From: Craterostigma plantagineum
Taxonomy: Eukaryota; Streptophyta; Magnoliopsida; Lamiales; Linderniaceae
Assembly: GCA_027422505.1 (NCBI GenBank)
Contig: JAPQWV010000361.1
Coordinates: forward strand, 372,001 to 436,000
Reading direction: 5' to 3'
DNA: 64,000 nucleotides
Below the pieces are notes generated by a model. That model was not told the DNA's origin. It did no database searches and saw only the letters and a list, made by a program, of their open reading frames with translations. The translations under genes and the position numbers were made by a program. Shown piece after piece: positions 1 to 11,783 of this stretch. Every line of letters begins with the position of its first letter. Within the stretch, counting starts at the first letter, position 1.

Positions 1-407
1 TGATCACTATTAGCTTTAATAAAGCTAAAGAAGACTCTCTTGGACAAATGGAAAACAGCTGTCATGATTCTTTTAAAAGTGGGGCGGCTACAAAGAAAAA
101 TTTTCTTTACTTTAATTATTGTACTTTCCTTTTTCCTCTATTTATAGAGTCGAAGCTCATAAGCTTCAGGTGTGCTTTCTTTTACGTCCTCTTGTACTCT
201 CTCCTTCCTCTCTTATAATTCCCTCTATTGTAAAATATTTTAAGTAATAAAATTTGGAAGTTTGCTGTAAGACTCTTCTCTCTCAAGTCTCAAGTAAGTT
301 TTAATTTTGTTTTAAACATTTATCTTTTGTATCATTTAGCCTTAATGGAAGGCTCTCGTTAAACTACACCCAGATGCCTATACCTTAAATCATGGTTTTA
401 TATCATT

Positions 408-409
<2 letters not shown>

Positions 410-439
<30 letters not shown>
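410..439. repeat. (AT)n microsatellite
   Basis: An almost pure run of AT dinucleotides of about 30 bp, a simple-sequence repeat likely to vary in length between individuals. Confidence 0.85.
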
Positions 440-1010
440 CTAATATGATGTAGAAAAAATCTTTTAGAATTGATTGAAAGAATTAAATTTTGTATAAAGG
501 TTATAAAAAAAATTTTGATTTCGATTAATTCTATGTCGGCTCTTGGCAAAGCCCGTGTTGCCAAAGTAAGGCGTTTGAGGGCATTTGGCTGTTACCGATT
601 GAATTAATTGAATAAAAATTTTATTATGTAAAATTCATTGTATTCGATGATTTAATTCTTAAAGATCACAAAAATAATTTTTAATTTTAGATTAATGGTA
701 TATAGGCTGGAATACCTTGGGTCCGAACGGGATCAGACTGTTTACAGTTTGATAACTGGACTAATAGGTTTAACAACGCCACGTACCATTTTTCTTTTGA
801 TGTTTGGTATTTTGGATAAACTACCTTTGAACAAAACTTTCTAACGAAAGTCTGAATTTTGGTATTTGGCTTGACTACCTCAGGTCCGATTGGACTAAAC
901 TGGTTAAACCAAAGCCTTATATCATTATCAAGGTTTGATAGGTTGTTTATATCATGTATCAATCATCATTTTTAACTTTTTTATCAACTTTCTGTAAAAA
1001 GATCCTAATA

Positions 1011-1060
1011 CATACTAGTACCGTACCATATTTAACATACTAGTACCGTACCATATTTAA
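1011..1060. repeat. 25-bp direct tandem duplication
   Basis: Two perfect head-to-tail copies of a 25-bp unit that starts CATACTAGTACCG and ends ATATTTAA. No coding context; most simply a replication-slippage duplication. Confidence 0.9.
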
Positions 1061-1657
1061 CATTGTTAACGTATTCATAATTTCAGGCATAATAAACATT
1101 TTAGATTTGATGTCAGAAAGCGTCAACCATTAAACGAACACAAAATCTCTCGACATAGAGGTTTACAAGCTAATTCTTAAGCAATATTCAACAAACAAAT
1201 AAATCCAACACTCACATTTATGGTTACATCCTCCTCAATCTTTTCCTCAAACACAAAAACAATCTCTCGTGCCTACGATTACTCTCCCTCAACAGCAACC
1301 TCATCATCTTCGCTCTTCGTAACCGATCTTTGCATCATCAACAGTAACCGATCTTTGCATCATCAACAATCCTTTCGAAATATATCCGAACAAAATATCT
1401 CTATTATACAATTAATAAAATACGAAAACACACCCCAACGAAACTATCTAAGTTATTGCGTAACGAAAAATGACCATTGCAAAAAATATTCAAATTCATT
1501 TATCATTTTGTTAAAGCATACAGTACCAATCCACAACAACATACCGTACCAATATAATGCATATATCGTACTAAATTCGTAAGCGAGATGTACCAAAATA
1601 AATAGACAGCATATCAGAAATAAAGAATAGTAATTTCTAACTGAAACCTAAAGAAGT

Positions 1658-3587
1658 TGTGGCGCCCCGCCATCTACTTACCATTTCTAACATGTACTTA
1701 CGTGGCTAATAGCAAAGTAAAGTGAATAGTGCGCGAAAACGTGGGTAAAATTTTTCCTTTATATAAAGGAATTCGTTCTGTACATGTCAACGCTCCCAAC
1801 GTAATTACGTATGTTGGTTACATAAATGCAGCAAAAGAAATCCTACTTCCGCCCCACGGGTCGCATTCATGTACACACCACCCTCAAAAATCGCCGGAAG
1901 CTTCAAAAGTAAGCCTTGCCGTCATGAGCAATCACATACCTAGGTCGCGCACACCTACAACACATAAAATAGGGGATGGGCTACAAAGCTCAGTAAGTAG
2001 GAATGATGCATGCCGTGCACGTGTCACAGTCGCAAAGGCATCCGCGCCAATGCATTCAGACCCTCGTATGATCAAACTCAATCTCACATCTCTTACCTCG
2101 ACTAACTTACTATGCACCATTTCAGAGCGCAGATCCAATACGGATAAATGGTACAACAATCCGCACTGGGAGACGAACCAAAATGTAGTGATCACACATT
2201 TCCGCCCAATCCGCACTGGGATGCATGACGCTCCGCCATTTCGGCCCAATGATGTACTTGCTTTTCCGCGGACGCTCATGCTGGTAGCCCACACCGAGGT
2301 CGTCAACACCAGAGATTCCCTCGGTGTCGCTTCTTCGCTCGGGTCGCATCCTCCAGGTCGCACCTACCGCAATTCAGGGCATTTGCCCAAATAATAATTA
2401 CGTACCTTCGACGACATACCGGGTCATCATGGTGCATAGAAGTAGCCATGACTCAACTGTGAGTCGACATCAGATGCCTATATTGGCAAATATCCATCGT
2501 TTCAAGTCTTCATCTACCCGAAATCGATCAAGCTTCAAGTCTTCATCTACCCGAAACTTACTCCCATGATCAATCCAATATATCCAGAAATTTATAAATT
2601 CTATACTTCCTTCTACCTTAAAATTTGCTAACTCTACCCCCAGGATCATTCCCTGCTGAAGTTATAATTGCATGCTATACACTACTAGACACATAACCTG
2701 ACTAAATCAATTATTTCAATTTGGGATGTATGCCCAACCTTATGGTTTTTGGGTCTTTCTTACACTTAGATTCTTAGGTTTTCAATAATTCTCAAGGCTA
2801 TAACACTTAGGAAAACTTAAGCTACGAATTTTACCAGGGTTACAAGTAATATTCTCACTTACTAACTTGAATTCTAGGCTTGATTGGAACTTTTTTAGTT
2901 GTAGCTTCTCTCGGCTTCTCTCCTATTTTCTTCTGTCTAGATTTGAGGGTTTTTCTTTTGTTCTTCGTTATGAGGGTTTCTTCTTCTTACTAGTCTATTT
3001 GATAAGGATTAAGACATAGAAGTGTGTGTTTGAAAAGACTAGTAGGTGACTAAGCTAGTATTTTGTTAAGAAACACTTTCGTGCCCTTAAGTTATCTAAT
3101 TATATATGAATTATGATTGGTCTATTCTTAATAGTGTGTATCGACCGCATTCTATACCCACCAATCGGCCGATTCTACTCAACTTAGTATATACAGTCGC
3201 TCAAATTCCAGTTCAATCGGCGATTTACACTTTTAGTTATTGAATTTGGTCGATTCATGAATGGCCCATACCATCGCCCGATTCAACTTTTATCACTCGG
3301 CGATCTCAACATATTCATGCATGGGAATCGGCCAAGTCTTATTCCATTTTAATCGATCGAATCTTGGTTTTTAATTTCAATTGATCGAAAACTAGTTTAT
3401 GCCATGTATAAATGTTAACCAAATTCTTCTAAGTCCTAAGGTCATTACCTAAGTCATATGTCACGTAAAATACATATAACATGTAGCATGTAAAAGAGAC
3501 TGTAAAACATATATCATGCAGCCACATAATCACATAATATGTATGCAAATTTATTGGCCAACTTACTCGCGAGACCGGGGTATTACA
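1658..3587 (-). mobile_element. Solo LTR, Ty3/gypsy Tekay-type
   Basis: Read on the minus strand it begins TGTAATACCCC, the usual start of Tekay/Del chromovirus LTRs, and ends near GGGGCGCCACA. It is related to the long LTR at 53802-56751: the block around 1887-1985 (ending in the CTACAACACATAAA motif) matches 54010-54105, and the block around 2440-2510 (GACTCAACTGTGAGTCGACA) matches 54562-54612. No primer-binding site, polypurine tract or gag/pol lies beside it, so it appears to be a solo LTR. The flanks (GAAGT and GAACC) share only three of five bases, so the target duplication is not proven. The 221-aa open frame inside is noncoding LTR sequence. The distal part (3120-3380) carries repeated ATCGGCCGATT-like motifs. 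Confidence 0.7.
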
Positions 3588-3810
3588 GAACCCCAACAAA
3601 ATGAAAAGAAAAGACCCATCTTAAACTTCGAAAACCCTAATCGAGAAACAACCTATCCCCCAAATTATGCATAACATGCAATAATCAAGATCTAGTAATT
3701 CAAAGCTAGACCTAATAACCCTAATCGAGTAAGAAATCGAACGAGAGATTAGATCATGAATCGTTCCTTGGAGGTGAAGATTTTTCGTGGGTGTTCGATT
3801 CGGGCGTTCA

Positions 3811-3855
3811 ATCTTGCAAATCTTTGTCCGATAATCTTGCAAATCTTTGTCCGAT
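3811..3855. repeat. 23-bp tandem duplication
   Basis: Two consecutive copies of a 23-bp unit containing CAAATCTTTGTCCGAT. Noncoding surroundings; probably slippage. Confidence 0.8.
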
Positions 3856-4084
3856 TTGGTCATGGGTGTTTTATTGAGCGTGTGTGTATGTTCTTGCGTT
3901 GGATTTATCAAGTTTTCTTTTTTTTTATTATTTAACTTAAAATCTTGGTCGTAATTAAGTTTCAAGTGTTACTTTTGTCTATTTGGTCCTTAAGTGATAG
4001 ATATGCTTGCAATTGGTCCTTAAGTGATAAATATTCTTGATTAGGTAATTAGTTGAAAGAAATTTTACCAAATGGACATTTAAG

Positions 4085-4320
4085 TGAAAGTGTCCCTTTA
4101 CTAGGATAGGCAGGAGTAGGTATAAATATTATCTCGGTGGCTATGAGTTCTCATATTTGGGCTACCTACGAGCATAGTATTATATAATATTCGAATAGGA
4201 AATTTATTCTCTTCGTGGAGGTAGATGGTATCGGTAGAACCACTTAAAATTCATCTTCTCTATCGTGCCATATAGGCTTGGTATAATTATCCCAACAAAA
4301 TTATTGCGGTGTCCAAACCG
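4085..4320 (+). mobile_element. Copia LTR 3'-end remnant
   Basis: Carries the box CTCTTCGTGGAGGTAG followed by GAACCACTTAAAA and then CCCAACAAAATTATTG. The same order occurs at 13510-13600 and, more loosely, in the copia LTR at 10340-10420 (GTGGAAGTAGAC, then AACCACGTTAAA). These boxes are typical of the downstream end of plant Ty1/copia LTRs. No gag or pol follows, so only a fragment is left. Its left boundary is not resolved. Confidence 0.45.
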
Positions 4321-4354
4321 GCATCCATCCCACACGAATTTTCCGCCCAGTAAG

Positions 4355-4979
4355 TAGGGGTGGGCATCCGGTCGGGTAGTCGGATATCGAGTAGTTCAGG
4401 TTCGGATAGTTCGGGTTTGGGTTAAGATTTCACTACCCGAACCGGACCCGATCTACGTCGGGTGCCCGCTTGTCGGGTATATATCGGGTTCGGGTACCTG
4501 ATTTTGAATTGAAAAATATGACTAACAATATTATAACATATCAAAATATCCATGTTATATATTAAATATTTATTTTCAGTAAATATAATATAACATATTT
4601 TTATATGTTTATTTAAAATTTTGAGAATATAAATTTCAGTTTTATAATGATTTATGCTTTGATAAGAAAATATCACTTGTTAATTATGCAACTAAAATAA
4701 GAAATTAATAGAAATATTATTCAAAATTTTAACACAAGTCACGTTAGATATTAATTCTAGATATGTAATTATATTTTTATGTGTATAAAAACTAATATAG
4801 TTTTTTAAAATAATTTGTCGAGTACCCAAATAAACGCACCCGATACCCGACGCGATAATAATTATCGGGTATCAGATAACCCGATACCTGACAAATAACC
4901 CGAATTACCCGACCCGAACTACCCGACCCAATTGGATTCCGATAAAACCCAAGTATCCGAACCCGAACGCCCACCCGTA
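4355..4979. mobile_element. Non-autonomous hAT-type element (625 bp)
   Basis: Terminal inverted repeats TAGGGGTGGGC (left) and GCCCACCCGTA (right), flanked by 8-bp duplications CCAGTAAG (4347-4354) and CCAATAAG (4980-4987), one mismatch. An 8-bp duplication together with short GGGTGGGC termini is the signature of the hAT superfamily. Both subterminal zones are crowded with CGGGTA, CGGGTTCGGGT and their complements, the usual layout of hAT transposase-binding repeats. The core is AT-rich and noncoding, so this is a MITE-like derivative mobilised in trans. Confidence 0.85.
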
Positions 4980-4999
4980 CCAATAAGTGGAAAACACCT

Positions 5000-6430
5000 C
5001 ACATAATTGGTATTCTGTGTATGGTATGTGGATACAGTTTTCATTGCTTTACATATCAGAAAAGAGATGAAAAAAAGGATGCGGTCGTTCATCAAAACTT
5101 GGTAAAGCTTCAAAGGGGGACAAGAGAAAGTCAGGGAAAATGACTACAAAAGACTAGGAAAATTTTGGTCTAAATGCTTCATCACAATCCTTTATTACAT
5201 TACGGATAATATCATTAATAATGTTGTTGAAGATTCAATACATGCGGAGGAACTACACCCCGGGAGAACTTAGCGACAAAGTTTGATTAGATCGAAAACT
5301 GTACCGGGTAAAATTGAAGGAAAATTGGACTTTCATGGATTATATTAGCTTGTTCAACGGACTGATATCAACGTGTTGGTTCGAGCGAAAGTATATTGAT
5401 GTGTTCCGGAAGTCATGGACTGATATTTATCTTCAATATTAGCTTTTCCAACACTCAAACAACACGACGTCTTTTTAATCATGATGCTTATTCTATGATG
5501 AATAGACATTGAATTGAGCGAATAAGCATAATTGGTTCGAGAGAAAGTATATTTATGCGTTCCGAAAATAAGAACGAGTTCAGATGCCAGATTAATGAGT
5601 TATCATCGTGTTGTTTGAGTGTTGGAACGGTAAAAGTTAATATGGTTAGAGCTGTGTGCAATTTGGGTGGTGTGACCTATGTCGCAATTTTACGTAGGAA
5701 ATATGAGAGTACATGCAGAGACAGTACAAAATGAGTCGAGGTTTGTATCGTCTGCATAGAGAAATAGCACGTATGAAAGAAAAACAACTGATTGGGAAAA
5801 TGTAGGTCGTCCTGGAGCAGGGATTGCATCAAAGTCCATCCTTAGAGTCGAAGGGTAGAGCGAGTTTGGCATCTGCACATACGATTGGTAGCTTAGTAAT
5901 GGAGCGGGTTACGTGTCTTAAAGAACTCAACCCAGCCTGTTTGTGGTGGGTCTCTGATGGTTAAGGATAGGATCGAGTGTAATTTTACTGGTGTAGTTGA
6001 TAATAAACTTAACTACATTTCTATGTGGGTAATATGTCACGAGTTTGATTATGTTGAATATTTTCAAATTATATGACATTGAAACGGGGAAAGTCACATC
6101 TCTTCAACGAAAATAGATATTGATGCATTAGTAACACTTCAAAAAGACAAGACACTAGGAAATAACTCGCTGAATAGATGCATTAATTCAAGGTACATTT
6201 TCCCAACTACAAATACTCAAATACATTTTCTGCAGGAACACAATTGCAAGTAATCATATCAGCTCACACACTTAGTATTCAGTTCAAACTTTGCTAAAGT
6301 AAAAGAACAATTTTTTTTGTACCCTGAAGACATTCAATTGTTCTCTCATTTGCTTTACTATCTGCTAGAAATCGTGAATTTAAATATTCATATTAATAGT
6401 TTCGGTGATTGAACTTAACTTAAATAAGCA
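5000..6430. other. Gene-free stretch with an imperfect hairpin
   Basis: No coding region recognised. An inverted repeat of about 40 bp pairs 5435-5468 with 5604-5645 (core CCAACACTCAAACAACACGA). A diverged direct repeat of GGTTCGAG/GAAAGTATAT lies at about 5380 and 5534. This may be the relic of a small fold-back element, but no target duplication was found. Confidence 0.5.
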
Positions 6431-6439
6431 TATCCGTTA

Positions 6440-7160
6440 GACATAGGTGAAACCAGATACAGCCAGCAAATCATTAGCGCCAGATGAAATAGGATCAAGA
6501 CAGTATACTACAAGTTCATTGGAGCGGACTGCTGATACCGGACGTGCCACGCTGCACAAAGTCAAACACATTCAAGACGCGGCAATTTGAAGACTTCCGA
6601 CGACAATTAATACAAGGCTGCCAGCTAGAGCCACTTGAAGTCAAGCAAAGCTGAAAAAGGAATAAAGCGGAGGCATGGCGCGGACTGCTACAAGACCGGA
6701 CAGACCCATTTTGGATAACGTTAATAAATGCTATGTCCGGTACACAAAGAGTTAGCCCGCAACCGGCTTCATCTTCTACCCAGCTATAGATAGAAGGGAT
6801 GCAAGCTGAAGAACGTACTTCACCAAGTTTGAGTTTTTAGAACAAGAGAATTAGCTCAAACTTAAGTTCTTTTAGCGAAAAAAGAATTAAGGTGTTGTCA
6901 TCACTGCTATAAACCGGACGTTTAGTGAGTAATTTTCTCAGGGGACCGTAAAAAGCACTTGAAAGAAACGGACTCTAAAAAGATGTCCAGAGAGGTCGAG
7001 GAGTTTAGTTAACATAATATAGCCGTGAGGATTATATTGATCAGTCTAGCTAAGGACGACATGGATTGTAAACCGAGGCTTCTAGTACAAATCATCCTTG
7101 CGAGGAAGAAGGGGAGACGTAGGAGAATTTGCTCCTAACACGCAAACCACAATATTTTGT
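6440..7160 (+). mobile_element. Probable decayed copia-type LTR
   Basis: The layout looks like the R/U5 half of a long plant Ty1/copia LTR: a GC-richer leader with GGACTGCT repeats, a CTATAGATAGAAGG stretch, then TGTAAACCGAGGCTTC, CTTGCGAGGAAGAAGGGG and GACGTAGGAGAATTTGCTCC near the right end. The identification rests on resemblance to copia LTR ends only. No PBS, gag or matching second LTR was seen, and boundaries are approximate. Confidence 0.35.
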
Positions 7161-7700
7161 ATTCAAATTTGTAGTTGGGTTAATATATAAACGTGTCGCG
7201 ATACATAGATATCGTTACATAGAAACCTAATTTAATAAATTATCAAAGACCAGTTTCTTCATAATGAAAAACATTATTACAATTTCGGTTGATTCTTGCG
7301 CCATCTTTGCAATGTATGAAACTCCAAAATTATCTTTTCAGTTCCAATACAATATCAACAAGCACATGCACGTGGATATTATATGTATGGATGAAAAATT
7401 ATTTAATGTAGGAGATACGTGATAATTCGAGCGGTCGACAAGAGAGATAATTTTGTCCATTTTCAGAGATGCGAATACGTAATAGAAGAGAATATACGCG
7501 TTGGCATCCAAAACCAAGCACATGTCCGAAAGAAGAGATTGAACAAGTCAGTCAAACTTTGATAGTTTTCATTCTTTGAGATGAAAAGTTCTCACCAATC
7601 AAATGCTGCGTAGTTTGATCATTCATGCTATATGATGGTCTCCTACGGTTTAATTGTAGAAGACACTTCAAATTGAATGATAAAATTAAATAAGTAAGTC

Positions 7701-8080
7701 TAGAGATTTGCTATGGTGCCCACCTACCGTGAGCAACCATCATGAGCACCATAAGCAAATCTCTCAATTGTTTGTTTTTTTTTCGATTCCCAACGTCACC
7801 AACACCTACGTAGACCCTCTCATATCCATTGCTGACATAAATCGTCCTCTTCAACACGTTAATTTTTAAAAAAATCATCACCTTGGTACGTCGTCCACAT
7901 GTGAATAATAAATAATAATTTTTTTTAAAAATTAACGTGTTGAAGAGGACGATTTAGGTTAGCAATGGATATGAGATGGTCTACGTAGGTGTTGGCGACT
8001 TTTGGAATCGAAAAAAACACAAACAATTGAGAGATTTGCTTATGATGCTCACGATAGGTGGTTACTATAGCAAATCTCTA
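7701..8080. mobile_element. Fold-back element with hairpin termini
   Basis: Two arms of about 170-180 bp (7702-7882 and 7907-8080) are inverted copies around a short AT-rich loop. Each end is itself a palindrome: GAGATTTGCTATGGTGC at 7703 pairs with GCACCATAAGCAAATCTC ending near 7765, and the right end repeats the design at 8029-8079. The element reads GAGATTTGC...GCAAATCTC with TA on both sides, so the target duplication could be TA (Tc1/Mariner-like), or longer and decayed. No protein is encoded. It is a MITE/fold-back of uncertain superfamily. Confidence 0.8.
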
Positions 8081-8372
8081 TTAATTATAACGACACTTGG
8101 AATTAGTAAACCAAACAACAAGGGGGACTTATTAAAAGCCCTCAATCTTGAAACGATAATTCTCCATAGCAAGTTGTGTGTTTGACTATGAAACGGAGAA
8201 AAAAAAAGAAGTCTTATCAATTACAATTATCTTGAACGTGTTTAAAACATGTCTTTGAAGAAGACCCACGAAAGTTTCTATGTTTGATAGACGATTCAAT
8301 TATTGGAAATAAAGTCTTGACATAATAAATCATATGGCGGTAGATAAAAGTCTTCTACACTCCTCCTGACAG

Positions 8373-8929
8373 CAGGGTTTTGAAAACCGAACCGGACCGG
8401 CCGGTTTCCACCGGAACTCGGTGAATCGGTCGGTCTTTCGTTTCGGTCCCGGTCCGGTTTAAGCATTAATTAAAAAAGAAAAAATTAACGAAAATAAAAT
8501 AAAGACGAGAAAAAAGAATTCAGCAGATTAATTGTTGTGGTCTAATGGTGAATTGGGCTTTATTACCCGATGGTCTTTGGGTTCGATCCTCATGCCCTGA
8601 TAATAATTTTATAATTAACTCATGAACCCAAATTCTGACCCAGGTTTAAAGATTTAATTTTTGTCAACCCATGTATATTTAATTTTTAACCAAACCAACA
8701 CAATTTACTTAATTTTGACCCCTAATTTTATATAATGTACGTTTGGTAAAAGTTTATAAATAAACTTGTACATAAATCTATGTTATTTGTTTGACTATTA
8801 CATAAAATATATATTTTATTATATTTATAGCTACCCTACGGTTTTATTTCGATTTTATACCGGTTAAACCATTAAACCTTAAGCCACTAAAAATTCGGTC
8901 CGGTTCGAAAACCCGGTTTTAAAACCATG
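8373..8929. mobile_element. Non-autonomous hAT-type element (557 bp)
   Basis: Flanked by perfect 8-bp duplications CCTGACAG (8365-8372 and 8930-8937). The termini are inverted: CAGGGTTTTGAAAACCG at the left and CGGTTTTAAAACCATG at the right, followed inward by repeated CCGGTCCGG / GGACCGGCCGG motifs on both sides. The 8-bp duplication and CAGGG terminus point to hAT. The interior encodes no protein but carries a tRNA-like stretch (8536-8600), listed separately. Confidence 0.9.
8536..8600 (+). other. tRNA-like A-box/B-box module inside hAT element
   Basis: TGGTCTAATGG fits the Pol III A-box consensus, and GGTTCGATCC about 40 bases later resembles a B box. The arms do not pair well enough for a functional tRNA. 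Similar modules occur inside two other elements in this window (19107-19161, and 34878-34932 on the minus strand). Confidence 0.5.
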
Positions 8930-8937
8930 CCTGACAG

Positions 8938-9933
8938 TTCCTAATTAGTAGCAATAAATACTTGGACTTGCAATAACGGGTTCGGATTCTCTGTCTCGTT
9001 CTTTTGTCCCACAACACGGATTCTTGACAAGTGTCCAATCCAGGGTTCTTTTTTCCTCTCTTTTGTTTTATTTCAATTTATAATTTTCTAATACATATTC
9101 CACGAAATTTTAAAATCTTCATTGTTTCATTAAATTTATAAGATATAATCAAATAAACATATCTAATTTATTTTTTATTTCGTTACGATCATATTGATAT
9201 CCATATCTTATATTTTTCGATATTTATAAATATTAATTTATGTGTATATTATAAAACATGGCACAAATTGGGGGATAAAAGTGGGGCAGGAGATCCGGTC
9301 CTTGCAATAACTAAAGCACCGAAGGTTCGAGCCTCGAACTTTGAGGAGGTAAAAAATACCGCCGCGGCTGAGAGCGAGCCACAAGGCGTAAAACAACAAA
9401 CGTGTAATATGATTCCATCCTACTAATAAAAATAAATAAAACGTTATTAAAATCCTATTAAAATTATACTATTGATCGTAGTGTTCCTTTCACTATTGTC
9501 GACGCAGTGAAGAACCATCTCTCGTGCGAGAAAAGCTTAGCCCCAAAATACTTCCTTTTGATAAACCATCAAGAGCTTTGCTCCAAAAAATTTGCCTTTT
9601 ACTGTATTTGATTCTTCTGCCATGACCCAATTGTGAAGAGGATGCTAAAGAATATCGGGAAGGTTGGGCTTGGCCCATTCGCTTAATAGATTACATATAT
9701 TTAATTATGGCCCATTTGCTAGTTTATTTGGCCCATTTACTAGAATGGAGGTACCGCACAGTGATCAAGCAGAAACAATCATCTCAATTCTACTCTGTCT
9801 TTATCTTTCTTAGTTCTTCTTTGATAGAGCCTTCCATCAACTATCTTCTTCCATCCCGTGTATGTTCATCTTCATTTAATCTTCTCTATTCTTAGTCTCT
9901 TCTATTTAAAATTCTTCGTAGATAATGCATATT
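8938..9933. other. Gene-free stretch
   Basis: AT-rich sequence with no recognised gene. The open frames 9493-9678 (minus) and 9707-9895 (plus) lack domain character. The stretch ends at the ACCAC target site of the copia element that follows. Confidence 0.5.
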
Positions 9934-9938
9934 ACCAC

Positions 9939-10529
9939 TGTTGGGGAAGATGACCCAAAACTCCGGGAATTATCGTCAGAGAGCGAACAAAGACGTGATC
10001 GGAACGAAGACGGATGGAATTAACCTCGCAGGTCACCTTCAAGACTGCTCACAGGGGAGGTCACGACCATGACAGTAGATAGCTTGAGCTGAGATGCCAC
10101 AGCTCGCTGAAGTCACGGTTGTGACTAGTGTTAGTGGCTCGATTGAGTCACAGCTGTGACGGAGGAAGTTCGAGGCCATGACAAGCTTCATGTTTCTTGA
10201 AATATGTAATAACGGTATCAGCGATCAAGTGGAACCTTCTAGACGATTTATCTTTTATAAATAGGAAGATTTAGCTCGACTTTTGTACTGTGAGTTGAGA
10301 GAGAAAGTGGCAAGCTTGTAATCTATGTAATTGTTCGCAATAAAAAGAATCCGTTGATCCGTGGAAGTAGACTCAATTTGGAGTCAAACCACGTTAAAAT
10401 TTCCCTGTTTGCAATAGTTTTCTTTCTCCATTCTTCGTGTCGATACGTACACAAGTCGGCCTTTCATCCCGACACCAATCGCTCGAAGCCTTCTCCAAAG
10501 GCGAATCTAGCGGCGCCGATTTCTCAACA
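9939..10529 (+). repeat. 5' LTR of the 3.0-kb copia
   Basis: TG...CA-bounded LTR of 591 bp. It holds several imperfect palindromes of the form TCAC-GGCC-GTGA (for example GTCACGACCATGAC and GTCACAGCTGTGAC) in its first 260 bp, a TATAAATAGG promoter-like box near 10254 and the U5 box GTGGAAGTAGAC. The internal region then opens with AGTGGTGCGGTGAGCATGG. Confidence 0.92.
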
Positions 10530-10567
10530 AGTGGTGCGGTGAGCATGGAACGAGACGCGATTTTCAG

Positions 10568-11783
10568 ATGGCGCAGAGGAGATTCGAAATGGAGAAGTTC
10601 AAGGGGAAAATGATTTTGGCCTATGGAAGCTCGAAGGCCTAGAGGAGACCTGAAGGAGGAGAAGGAGATGCTCTCCACGACTTTGACGACGGATGCAAAG
10701 GCGAAGATTCGATCGAAGGCGCACAACGCTCTAATCTTGAGCCTTTCTGATCAAGTCTTGAGGAAGGTTTCGAAGGAGATGAAACCTGACGAATTATGGC
10801 AGAAACTTGAAGACATGTACATGACAAAAACCCTAACAAGAAGGCTATACCTGAAGCAAGCACTCTACTCCTTCAAGATGGTGGAAGATCAATCGATCAA
10901 AGTGCAACCCGATCAATTCCAGAAGTTGACGCTTGATCTCGATAATATCGATGAGCCGATGAAATATGAAGATAAAGCGCTTCTATTGCTCTGCACTTTA
11001 CGTAAGGGTCACAAGCACTAGGAGATGCTGCTCTACGGTGAGACGCTTTGAAGTTGGAAGACGTGTGCTCGACAATCTCATCAAGGCAGCTTACCACCAA
11101 GGCAGAGGTTCGAGTGGATCCATCGGCAGAATTGCTACACGTTCGAGAGAAAGCTACGAAATGGCATGGCAAGAAGTCGAAGAAGGAAGGAAAGGAAGAA
11201 GTTAAGAGTCCCATGAGGTGCTACCATTGCCACGAAGAAGGCCACATTCAAAAGAAGTGCCCAACTCTTACAAGGTACACAGCTAAAAACCCTAAAGTTG
11301 ATTGTGAGGCTGATTTTATTGAAGATGGCTACAAATCGACGGACGTTCTAATGGCGTATGGGCTAGAAGATGCTACGGAATGGGTCTTGGACTCGGGATG
11401 TCCGTTTCACATCACGAGCAACAAATCTTGGATTCGAGATTTCAAGAAGATTGAAGGAGCCCACGATGACCTTGGGCAATGACAGCGTTTGCAAGGTATA
11501 TGGGAAGGGAAAGGTGCGTTTGAAGCTTGATGGAGGAGGTATACGAGTTCTTGAGGATGTGAGGTATGTCCCAGCGTTGAAGAGGAACTTGATCTTAGTT
11601 GGTGTGCTAGATGATCAAGGCTGCACAACCAAGATCGGGGCAAAGCACATCAAGGTGCTTGAAGGGTGGCGAGAGGTCATGCGAGGTTTCAAGAAGAACG
11701 GAGATTACGCGCTCGAAGGCCATGATTTGAAGAAGCGCATGAAGAGAACTTCAAGGGCACGGAAGGGCTTCATGACAAGCTAA
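10568..11783 (+). pseudogene. Copia gag and protease/pre-integrase remnant
   Basis: Reading from the ATG at 10568 gives the copia Gag start (MEKFKGK...), followed by a frameshift near 10620. Residues encoded at 10623-11020 form a UBN2/Retrotran_gag_2 type domain (hallmarks SLSDQVLRKV and LWQKLEDMYMTKTL). A zinc knuckle C-x2-C-x4-H-x4-C follows at about 11218-11260. The protease motif WVLDSGCPFHIT with its catalytic D-S-G lies at 11381-11416, then a GAG-pre-integrase segment (VRYVPALKRNLILVG) after another frameshift. The reading frame ends before any integrase. At least three frame breaks make it nonfunctional. Confidence 0.88.

Larger units (their letters stand above)
1..1657. other. Gene-free stretch
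   Basis: No convincing coding region, RNA gene or recognisable transposon. The short open frames here (for example 687-962 minus and 1220-1582 plus) have no domain character and read like AT-rich noise. The only structure seen is an AT microsatellite and a 25-bp tandem duplication, listed separately. Confidence 0.6.

Noticed and set aside
1729..2394. 221-residue open frame with a 143-residue frame on the other strand
   Set aside because: Lies wholly inside a gypsy LTR recognisable by its ends and by homology to 53802-56751; no domain character.
1653..3592. 5-bp target duplication for the solo LTR at 1658-3587
   Set aside because: GAAGT against GAACC share only three bases, not enough to claim.
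8536..8600. tRNA gene
   Set aside because: A and B box-like words are present but the acceptor, anticodon and T stems do not pair.
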